This document shows positions 1 through 7,079 of a stretch of DNA of 7,598 nt, piece after piece (position 1 is the first letter of the stretch; the number at the start of each line of letters is the position of its first letter). Origin of the DNA: JANPLD01 sp031426355 (GTDB taxonomy: Bacteria; Pseudomonadota; Alphaproteobacteria; Rickettsiales; UBA8987); the NCBI GenBank assembly GCA_031426355.1, contig JANPLD010000096.1, positions 1 through 7,598 on the forward strand, read 5' to 3'. A model generated the notes under the pieces. It did no database searches. It saw nothing but the letters and a program-made list of their open reading frames with translations, and was not told the origin of the DNA. The position numbers and the translations under genes are program-made.

Positions 1-3000
1 TTGTTGAACTCCTGCAGGTCAAAGCCATCAATCTTTTTGCAATTCCTATAATCAATGTCCCTGCCACCCACAAACCCCTGGCCTTCAAGCACAGCCATAA
101 TACCTTGGCCCATACCTGTAAAAGTGTTCTCCAACTGCTTCTGCATCATCCCCTTAGTACGCACCGTTACGCCAGATGCGGCACTGGCAATTACCGGTCT
201 AAAATTCCCGGTGAAATCAGGGGTTGCTTCGTCAACTTTAAATAGCCCAAGCCCAACATTTACAGCGGTTGCACCCGCATTAAAAAGAAAGCCGGCCATT
301 TTACCCATGGCGCCTATGCCCATAAATGTCGATGCCGCGTTCGGACCAACGCCTTTGAGGAATTTTGCCGTATCTCCGTTAAAGCGCTTGGCGTAATTAT
401 GGCTGATCCTATTGGCTTCCTCAAGCAATTTATTGAGCAGCCTGGTGCCTTCCCTTTCATCGCTGGCAAATATCACCTTAAGTTCTTCATAATGCTCTAT
501 GAGCACCGCCTCAATCGCCTCCTTGATCTTTCTTTCGATATTGCCGTCATTGCTGTTGTATATTTTTTCGCCAATATTCTGGATCAAAGCCGCCGACCCC
601 ATCAACGCAACCTGGTACCCAAATTGCTCAAGAAGCATATTGGAAAGGGCATTAGCTTTTGTAGGATCAAAATTTTGTATTTTGAGTAGTTCCATTCCGT
701 GTCCCAAGTACGCTATGCCACTGACCGCAATGCTTATTGCAAGGCTTAGGGCTTTAGAACGCAGGTAACCATCCATATTAATTGGCACCCCTTCCACGAC
801 AGACATAACCGTCGAGATTATATCCCCTATACCAGCGCTGATCATACTATATGCAAATGCTGTTACAAATGGGCCACCTACTGGTAGCAGCGCAATACCG
901 GCAAATATCTGCGCGATGCCAAGAAGGCCACTAAATACCGTACCAAACCAGTCATCATCTTCTTGAAGCTCATATCGTTCCACCTCAAAAGCCAAAACAC
1001 CTGATAAGTAAAGGGAGTCGACAACTTCCCTGTACATAGTGATGTTAAAATTACCTGAAACCCTGTTAAGGGCGTTTATACTTTGGGCATCCAGGTTAGA
1101 GATGTTGTAGTAATTACCAACTATCTCAGTGATATTGTTTTTTTTGTCATACAGTTTGTCCAACACTAATATATTTGAAACTCTAATCATCTCGTTAGGT
1201 TCAGCAGCTTGTGTGATATTAATATTTGTTTCAATAGTCGTGGCTATTGCCTGTAGTATTTTTACGGTAACAATTTGCTGAACCAATAAATCAGAATGAA
1301 GCGGTGCAATCTTTTTAAGCACAATGTAAGAAAGTAAAGCTTCCGCCTGCCGTATTGCTATTTGATATATATTCGTTAGTGACTTGCTTGAAGAGCCAAT
1401 GAATTTATTCTTTGCTTCCAGTGCCGCCTTTGCGTCTTCTATATCTAAAATTCTTGGGGAATCTTTTACAAGTTCCATGTATGCAAGGCCGTTGTGGGCC
1501 ATCCAAGAATGCTCTGGATCCATTTCTGCTGCCTCTTTAAGCAGATTGATTGCTTTATCAAGGGGAGTAGGTACATACCATGGGTTGTTTATTGAAAAGC
1601 CAGATAAGCTTTTAATAAGTGCGCCTGCTGTTGATGCAATACCGCTAAAAAAACTGTAAGCGCTGCTTAATGTTGTTTGATAATTGTGTATGTTTTGGTA
1701 ATCATATGCCTTTCTAATAACGTATGCTGGATTGCGTTTTTTGAAGATACTTCCATTATTCCAGTCTGCTTCAACTTTGTTTTTGAAAACCTCAAAATCC
1801 TTAAACAATTGCCCCTTTAATTCTTCACGGTCCTGCTTTATTTGGGACAGGTAAGTGCCATTGTTATTTTTAATAGCAAGCAGGTCACACTTGCTTTGGT
1901 TAGCTATTTTTTCTTCTTGGGCTTTTAGCCACACCGCCCACAGCTCCTGAACTTGCAGGGTTTCGAATTGCTGGTTGTAAATTGCACGGTCCTGCAACCA
2001 TAATTCATATAAATGTTTTAGTTTTATATTAAGCAAATCTTCCCGGGTGACAGACCAAGATTTATAATTTTCATCCCTCTCATAGAGCAGGTTTTCAAGA
2101 TAAGCCACTTCTGCTTCTTCATAATCGCCTAATTTACTTTCCCCAAGCGAAAATGAAAAAAAGCGGGCAAAAGTCCCAACCCATGAATTACCGCCATCCG
2201 CTATCCATAACTTCCTTACCGGCTCAGACATGGGCCTGGTATTAAGTGGCAGTAATGACAGGTATTTTTGCTTAAGCCGCTCAACTACCGCTGCCCCTTC
2301 CACACTATACCCATTTCTGGCCAAAAGAAAATGTACTGCCTCCAAATCACGCTTGCTAATGGTAGTGGGGTTTTCAGGTCTTTTTAAAATCGACAGGATA
2401 TGGTTATATATTTTCTCATCAATATTTTTTAAGTCCGCGCTGACATTAATGGGTATAAATGAGCTTTCTTTTATAGCTGTTATATAAATTTCCCCATCTT
2501 TGATATAGTTGCCCGCCTGGTTCTTCAGCAGTGGTATATCCGGCTTGTCATACCCAACAACAACTTCCAATTTAGTAGGTGAATCATTGGCTCTCAGGAG
2601 ACCGACAAATCTATCAAATAACAGGTCATAAATTAGAAAGTTAGGGACTTTGCACAATTCATCATTTTCTAAGGCGCTACTTTCGCTTATGGCACGCTTC
2701 TGAGCCAGACTTTCAAGAGTATCATCAGCGTAATTATCAATTACCAGCTGCGCTGATCCGCTATCTCCTTTGCGGGCAACACGCCCGAATGCCTGATCTT
2801 GTACCCTGACACTACTAGGAAAGAAAGATAAAATTTCATGGAGGCCTCCGTTTTGCTCTACTTCCTTGCTGATCTTGATATCCGTTCCCCTGCCGGCTAA
2901 ATTAGTGGCTACAACTATATCACCCGCCTGCCAGGCATCCCTGGTTATGCTTTCGTCAATCCCGTCCGCATATTCCTTTACCTTATAACCTTTGGTGCGG

Positions 3001-6000
3001 AGGTAATCGGCAATCTTTTGCATTTTCTCAATGGTGTTGGCAATAATTAAAACTGCGCGTTTGTCTTGTACTGCTTTGTGCTGCACAACTGTTTCTATTT
3101 TGCTTAACCAAACCTCTTGGTCGCCGTGAATTATAACCTCTGGAAATATAGTGATTTTTTTAGGTATAAAGTCAGGCATGGTAACAAAATCTACGCCGTA
3201 AATATCATGGAGAAACTTCTGATGGTGCCCAGTACCCACTGTAGCGGTAAGGCCATAAATATTGTTTTTATATTTCAGGAAATAACTTACATATGATTGA
3301 AAGACACTAATAAGGGTTTCAGGTGTTAACCTAAGGCCGTGTTTTAATTGTAAAAACTGGCTTAAACCGTCTCCCCAGTTTAGCCTAAACTGTATAACCC
3401 CGGTCTCCTTGTCAACTGGGGCTATAACATTGTTTGCGGGCAATGTGTTGTTATAGTAATTCTGGTTACGAACCACATAAGTATCATTTTCCAAACGGGC
3501 GCGCGCATCAAGTGAAGCGTTTATCCAAGCAGGCAGGTGATCTAGTGTAAATGGCTGTATATGCTTTGGTAAAACAACCTCCCTTTCTTCCCTTAGGGCA
3601 GCAAAGTTGAATAACACATTTTTAATATAATGTGTTGTCTGGTTTTTTATATAAAATATGGGGTCTTCTATTTTTGTAAAGTTATACTCAGCTTCCTGGG
3701 TACTGTTGCCATATTCAGCTTCCTGGGTGCTATTACCATCTTGTTTGGTTACCAGTTTTGGTTCGTAAAAATTACCTAATTTATCCTGAACCAAATAAAA
3801 CTCTGTCAACAGCTTCTGGAATCCCCAGATATATACCAACACTTTACGCAAATGCTCAAGCCCTGGAATATGCCCACCTATTTGCACCTTCATTGAAGTC
3901 TGGTCGATAAACATATTATCCACTTCATCGATGATGACTATATCAAATCCCCTTCCGTTTTTTACGTTATCATTAATATCCCTTAAATTATCGCCTATAA
4001 AATTTAACGGATCTCCATAAACAATATCCGCATTATAACATTTTTTGAGCACGCTATTGTCGCTTGGTACCGGAACATTATGCGCAACAGTTATACCAAG
4101 CTTTTGGTAAAATTTTTTGTACTCTTCAACATCCCTTTCAGCTAAAACTCTTGAACTTGTCACAATGTCTACATGATGTCCGGATAAGACGTTGATTGTC
4201 GCAAACATTGCTACGATCAATGATTTTCCTTCGCCGGTGCCAACCTGGGCCAGCCTTCCTTTTTCAGAATTAAAAAGCAGTATTACAGCCATTACCTGCG
4301 CATCACGTGGGTAAAACTTTAATGACTGATACGTTGCCTCTTTTAAAACAGCAATTACTTCGCTAACGTTACTGGAGTTTACTTCCTTGATTTGTTCTTT
4401 CCATGCCAGAAAATCCTTGTCGCTCCATGAGCTTAGATTATTCTTCTTGGTAAATTCGTCAATTTCAATTAATTTCGTTTTGATATCATTTTTCTGGCTA
4501 TCATCTAACGGCAGGTTCTTAATAAGGCCTTCATCCAGTTTCCCGATAATAATCCCGTCTAATAATTCTTCAGCTGTACGAGCGATATAATAGCTGTTCT
4601 CATCGTGTAATTTTTTTATGGATGATACCCACTCTGAACAGAGCTGCTGTTCAATTATGTCTAGTAAGGTTAAACCATCGCGGTTAATTAACCTGTGGGG
4701 CATACCATAATCATAAATTTTTTCTATAGCACGCTCAAAGTCCCCAATATTAGAGTCAGATAACTGGTTAACTAACCTTGATACCTGCTCTAACGGCCAG
4801 TCCGCTCCCTTTTTGTCATCAAACAATCTATGTAATTGGGTTTTAAGAAGGTTTTCTTTCTCATCGTTCCATGAAGTCAAATTCTTGCTTTTAATGCCCT
4901 GAATAATGCCATTTAAGATACGTAAATTTCGATCATTTCCAATGGCTTGGTTAACTTCCTGTTCAAGCGCTTCTAATTTTTGCTTCTGGGGTTCAGTTAA
5001 CGCAGTATGCTTAATTACGTTATTTAAAATATCCAACACATCGCTTTTGCTATCCAAAGTGCCGTTTAAGTCCAAGAGGGCGTCGATATTATCTACAGGT
5101 AGGCTGGTACTTAGTTCTTTATATAAATTTAAAACTAACCTCTGGATTGCGATATCCTTATCTACAATAAACCTTGAAAAATTAGACAGGGTGTCTTTTG
5201 GCAATTCTACGTGCTGTTGATATGTGCGCCATATTATAAAAATAATATTCTTGATTAGCGCGCTTTCTTCAGCAACTTTTACCAGTTGCAGGGATGAAGC
5301 AATTAATTTATCCATAGATTCTTTTGCTTGTGCTGGCCAAACTTTTTTGTGGTCATCAACGATTTTCTCAAGTGTGACGGTAAGTGGCAGGAGTATTTCT
5401 TTATAATAGTTTTTATAGGAGTCTATGATGCTTTCTTTGGTCGCGCCCTCAAAATCATTCGGATTTGGTAGCTTTGCAAATTTCTCAACTTTGATTTGAT
5501 AATAACTAGTTATATTACCAACTACCTGGTAAGAAAAGGCATAGCCTTTATTCAAAACAGCAAAGACCAATTCTTTTATGAATACCGGACTGACAGTGTT
5601 TTGCTCCAAGTGATAAGAAAAAGAGTTGGAGATCGCATGATATAAAATATTACTTATTGAATTTTCCGTTAGTAACTGTCTTTCAACGTACTCAGGCAGA
5701 TGATCCTGGAAAAATTTTACATACTTCAGATCTTTTGGATAATATACCTGCTTCTTGGCGCCACCTGCCATAAAGTACAGGCTCTCATTATATGGTGTTG
5801 GTACTTGCTTTAAAGCCTCTTCAAAATTTTCAAACACCACTTTTGCATATTCGTGCCTGCTTGCTTTAAAGCCTTTCCATAGGCTAATTGCAACCTCCTT
5901 GATAAATTTCGCGTCTTTTTTAATTACCTCACTCAGGAATTTAGCCTGAACATCCGTCTTGGCAAATGCTGCTTCATAATTGCTGATGATTGATATTATA

Positions 6001-6518
6001 TGGTTCTTTACTTTGTTGTCTGTGCCTTCTCTTGAATATAATTCCTCAAGGTAATTGATGGTTTTTTCACTTAACTCATGTTTTGGATTTTTCTTTATTT
6101 CCTGTATTATCACTCCCTTAAGAGTGCCTTCAAGTTTATCATTTAAAAAAAACTCTAACTCCCCAGGGGAATGATCGCGGTAATTGTCGATAAGCTTTAT
6201 AACATTAGACGGTTTAGTTTTTAACAAATGATCTATATAAGAATGTATTAACTTTTGATTATCGACAATATTTACCTCTAATGCCTTTTCCAGCCAATCA
6301 CCAATTACACACTGGGTTTTGCTTTGATCCTTAAACAGGTAAATTGGGTTATCTAAATATGCATTTGGAGGAGGGCACTGCGAAAGATCGCTTTTATACT
6401 GGTTGAACGCTGATAACCATTTGTCAACTGACCCAACAGCGGTGTTACACAATACATTTTGACAATAATATTCATCATCAAAAAAAAAGCCTAATAAATT
6501 AATATCATTTGTTGCCAT
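1..6518 (-). CDS. Giant SecA-like DEAD motor protein with unrelated flanking domains (3' end beyond window)
   Basis: Seen: an open frame of 2172 codons from ATG at 6518, still open at the left edge. Residues 1-730 are mainly helical and charged, of no family I recognise, with a degenerate repeat around W550 and W698. Residues about 735-1262 are a SecA-type ATPase: RDAQ at 738-741, Walker A GTGEGKS at 760-766, motif Ia-like segment with LAERD at 792-796, DIVYGDPLNF at 831-840, DEVD at 864-867, LTATVGTG at 1090-1097, GRGTD at 1209-1213 and GRVARKGD at 1245-1252. Residues 1490-1600 are helical, 1652-1686 look like one TPR, and 1860-1938 and 2066-2095 are hydrophobic. Known: SecA is about 900 residues and uses ATP to push proteins through SecYEG. 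Inferred: a repurposed motor, not housekeeping SecA, because the SecA scaffold and zinc tail are not recognisable. The start is set by the SD-like stretch and the 4-bp gap to the upstream stop. Its real function and substrate are unknown. Confidence 0.93.
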   Translation of the reverse strand, partial: MATNDINLLGFFFDDEYYCQNVLCNTAVGSVDKWLSAFNQYKSDLSQCPPPNAYLDNPIYLFKDQSKTQCVIGDWLEKALEVNIVDNQKLIHSYIDHLLKTKPSNVIKLIDNYRDHSPGELEFFLNDKLEGTLKGVIIQEIKKNPKHELSEKTINYLEELYSREGTDNKVKNHIISIISNYEAAFAKTDVQAKFLSEVIKKDAKFIKEVAISLWKGFKASRHEYAKVVFENFEEALKQVPTPYNESLYFMAGGAKKQVYYPKDLKYVKFFQDHLPEYVERQLLTENSISNILYHAISNSFSYHLEQNTVSPVFIKELVFAVLNKGYAFSYQVVGNITSYYQIKVEKFAKLPNPNDFEGATKESIIDSYKNYYKEILLPLTVTLEKIVDDHKKVWPAQAKESMDKLIASSLQLVKVAEESALIKNIIFIIWRTYQQHVELPKDTLSNFSRFIVDKDIAIQRLVLNLYKELSTSLPVDNIDALLDLNGTLDSKSDVLDILNNVIKHTALTEPQKQKLEALEQEVNQAIGNDRNLRILNGIIQGIKSKNLTSWNDEKENLLKTQLHRLFDDKKGADWPLEQVSRLVNQLSDSNIGDFERAIEKIYDYGMPHRLINRDGLTLLDIIEQQLCSEWVSSIKKLHDENSYYIARTAEELLDGIIIGKLDEGLIKNLPLDDSQKNDIKTKLIEIDEFTKKNNLSSWSDKDFLAWKEQIKEVNSSNVSEVIAVLKEATYQSLKFYPRDAQVMAVILLFNSEKGRLAQVGTGEGKSLIVAMFATINVLSGHHVDIVTSSRVLAERDVEEYKKFYQKLGITVAHNVPVPSDNSVLKKCYNADIVYGDPLNFIGDNLRDINDNVKNGRGFDIVIIDEVDNMFIDQTSMKVQIGGHIPGLEHLRKVLVYIWGFQKLLTEFYLVQDKLGNFYEPKLVTKQDGNSTQEAEYGNSTQEAEYNFTKIEDPIFYIKNQTTHYIKNVLFNFAALREEREVVLPKHIQPFTLDHLPAWINASLDARARLENDTYVVRNQNYYNNTLPANNVIAPVDKETGVIQFRLNWGDGLSQFLQLKHGLRLTPETLISVFQSYVSYFLKYKNNIYGLTATVGTGHHQKFLHDIYGVDFVTMPDFIPKKITIFPEVIIHGDQEVWLSKIETVVQHKAVQDKRAVLIIANTIEKMQKIADYLRTKGYKVKEYADGIDESITRDAWQAGDIVVATNLAGRGTDIKISKEVEQNGGLHEILSFFPSSVRVQDQAFGRVARKGDSGSAQLVIDNYADDTLESLAQKRAISESSALENDELCKVPNFLIYDLLFDRFVGLLRANDSPTKLEVVVGYDKPDIPLLKNQAGNYIKDGEIYITAIKESSFIPINVSADLKNIDEKIYNHILSILKRPENPTTISKRDLEAVHFLLARNGYSVEGAAVVERLKQKYLSLLPLNTRPMSEPVRKLWIADGGNSWVGTFARFFSFSLGESKLGDYEEAEVAYLENLLYERDENYKSWSVTREDLLNIKLKHLYELWLQDRAIYNQQFETLQVQELWAVWLKAQEEKIANQSKCDLLAIKNNNGTYLSQIKQDREELKGQLFKDFEVFKNKVEADWNNGSIFKKRNPAYVIRKAYDYQNIHNYQTTLSSAYSFFSGIASTAGALIKSLSGFSINNPWYVPTPLDKAINLLKEAAEMDPEHSWMAHNGLAYMELVKDSPRILDIEDAKAALEAKNKFIGSSSKSLTNIYQIAIRQAEALLSYIVLKKIAPLHSDLLVQQIVTVKILQAIATTIETNINITQAAEPNEMIRVSNILVLDKLYDKKNNITEIVGNYYNISNLDAQSINALNRVSGNFNITMYREVVDSLYLSGVLAFEVERYELQEDDDWFGTVFSGLLGIAQIFAGIALLPVGGPFVTAFAYSMISAGIGDIISTVMSVVEGVPINMDGYLRSKALSLAISIAVSGIAYLGHGMELLKIQNFDPTKANALSNMLLEQFGYQVALMGSAALIQNIGEKIYNSNDGNIERKIKEAIEAVLIEHYEELKVIFASDEREGTRLLNKLLEEANRISHNYAKRFNGDTAKFLKGVGPNAASTFMGIGAMGKMAGFLFNAGATAVNVGLGLFKVDEATPDFTGNFRPVIASAASGVTVRTKGMMQKQLENTFTGMGQGIMAVLEGQGFVGGRDIDYRNCKKIDGFDLQEFN
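234..323 (-). other. Second Gly/Ala-rich hydrophobic segment (residues 2066-2095)
   Basis: About 30 residues beginning MGIGAMGKM are dominated by Gly, Ala, Met, Phe, Leu and Val, with one internal Lys (2073) and small residues repeating at three- to four-residue spacing like a glycine zipper. It lies about 130 residues beyond the larger hydrophobic region, after a charged helical stretch. It may be a further membrane-inserting or tightly packed helix. What follows to the window edge (2096-2172) is soluble-looking and unrecognised. Confidence 0.5.
705..941 (-). other. Hydrophobic Gly/Ala-rich helical region (residues 1860-1938), candidate membrane segments
   Basis: Residues 1860-1908 are a nearly uncharged run rich in Gly, Ala, Ile, Leu and Val, broken by a PVGGP turn at 1879-1883 that could form a helical hairpin. 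A short polar linker (about 1909-1922) is followed by a third hydrophobic helix at 1923-1938. The run follows an acidic cluster (EDDDWF, ending at 1858). Such clusters occur in pore-forming or translocation parts of large toxins, but also in buried helical bundles, and sequence reading alone cannot separate the two. Confidence 0.6.
2733..4316 (-). other. SecA-type DEAD ATPase core within the giant protein (residues about 735-1262)
   Basis: The order and wording of the motifs follow SecA rather than a general DEAD-box helicase: the TGEGK Walker A, the D-I-V-Y-G segment followed by a LRDI-like stretch, DEVD as Walker B, and ATNLAGRGTD followed by a GRxxRxGD finger motif. K765, D864-E865, R1210, R1246 and R1249 are all present, so ATP hydrolysis is likely intact. 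About 220 residues separate DEVD (864-867) from LTATVGTG (1090-1097); SecA places its preprotein-crosslinking domain at that same point. Small departures from SecA are A for G inside the finger motif (GRVARKGD against GRSGRQGD) and LTATVGTG in place of the usual MTGTA-like motif. Domain limits are by eye. Confidence 0.88.
3684..3737 (-). repeat. Two-copy 27-bp in-frame tandem repeat (GNSTQEAEY twice)
   Basis: Units at 3711-3737 and 3684-3710 encode the identical nonapeptide GNSTQEAEY at residues 928-936 and 937-945 of the giant protein. The copies differ at four bases, all in third codon positions and all synonymous (Gly, Asn, Ser and Glu codons). The repeat lies in the insert between Walker B and motif III of the SecA-like core, matching the substrate-contacting domain of SecA by position. 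It is probably a surface loop. The copy is not a fresh duplication, since silent changes have accumulated. Confidence 0.9.
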
Positions 6519-6520
6519 GT

Positions 6521-6530
6521 CCTCAACCCC
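6521..6530 (-). promoter_or_regulatory. Shine-Dalgarno-like purine stretch for the giant gene
   Basis: On the minus strand, GGGG at 6530-6527 stands 8 bases before ATG 6518-6516. A GAGG at 6524-6521 is only 2 bases away, which is too close for normal use. The stretch overlaps the last codons and TGA stop of the upstream gene. Ribosomes finishing that gene would terminate at the next initiation site, so translational coupling is likely. Confidence 0.55.
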
Positions 6531-7035
6531 AAGTGCCTAGTTCATAGCGTTCATCGCCATGATAATTACTAGGATGGAGATGTTGATTTGTGGTGCTATC
6601 ATCAACCGGAGGAGTAGTTCCTTGTTCGTTAGATGGATCGCTCTCATATTCTGGTTCAACATAATCATCCAGCAGGCTATTAAGTATACTGGCTAATTCC
6701 TGTTCTGCTTTAACCAGGTCTTCTTGAGTTTTTACTATCACCTCACCGGCTTTTTTGAGCGCTTTCTCTGTATTTATTTCCCTATCTATTTTATTTTTAT
6801 CCCTATCATGATTATTTTCTTCATGCTCTGGTATTAATAATTTAGTTATATCTGCCTGGGCTTTCTTTAGCGGTTCGGATAATTCATTAAGTGAGGAAGA
6901 TTTTATTTTAGCATAAGCTACTTTATTCAACTCCTGCTCCAATGCCTCTAATGCTTTCTTTTGACGCTGTGCTATACATTTTATTTCTATGTTTGGTGAA
7001 AATAATGGTTTACAGTCCTGTATACTTAAGTCCAT
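6523..7035 (-). CDS. 170-residue charged coiled-coil protein of unknown function
   Basis: I do not recognise the family. Seen: two amphipathic, Lys/Glu/Ala/Leu-rich helical segments at residues about 18-68 and 83-125 that look coiled-coil forming, joined by a highly charged linker (69-82). A Pro-, Asp-, Asn- and His-rich tail at 126-170 is probably disordered. There is no signal peptide and no membrane segment. The start is fixed by AAAGGAG 8 bases upstream; a nearer ATG just after that AAAGGAG is in another frame. The stop lies 4 bp before the giant gene, so the two are very likely co-translated. The gene is locally very AT-rich (about 25% GC over 6781-6840). By position and shape it could be a secretion chaperone, adaptor or oligomerising partner for the giant protein; that is inference from context only. 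Confidence 0.85.
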   Translation of the reverse strand: MDLSIQDCKPLFSPNIEIKCIAQRQKKALEALEQELNKVAYAKIKSSSLNELSEPLKKAQADITKLLIPEHEENNHDRDKNKIDREINTEKALKKAGEVIVKTQEDLVKAEQELASILNSLLDDYVEPEYESDPSNEQGTTPPVDDSTTNQHLHPSNYHGDERYELGTWG

Positions 7036-7043
7036 TTGTCATA

Positions 7044-7050
7044 CTCCTTT
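7044..7050 (-). promoter_or_regulatory. Strong Shine-Dalgarno (AAAGGAG) for the coiled-coil gene
   Basis: AAAGGAG on the minus strand sits 8 bases upstream of ATG 7035-7033 and is the best ribosome binding site in the window. It supports both the start choice and a bacterial origin. The 44-bp gap around it (7036-7079) holds no convincing hairpin terminator, so read-through from the upstream gene is likely. Confidence 0.8.
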
Positions 7051-7079
7051 GTTAATGTTATAAAATTATTTAGCTGTAA

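Noticed and set aside
55..5949. Plus-strand open frames of 60-113 codons opposite the giant gene
   Set aside because: They are antisense to a continuous 2172-codon frame with recognisable SecA motifs, lack good ribosome sites and have no recognisable products.
1..6518. Housekeeping secA
   Set aside because: The motor core starts at residue 735, the protein is over twice the usual length, and SecA's scaffold and zinc-binding C-terminus are not recognisable.
7036..7079. Possible promoter in the 44-bp gap (TATAAC as a -10 on the minus strand)
   Set aside because: No acceptable -35 hexamer is found 15-18 bases upstream, and an AT-rich gap gives TATAAC-like words by chance.
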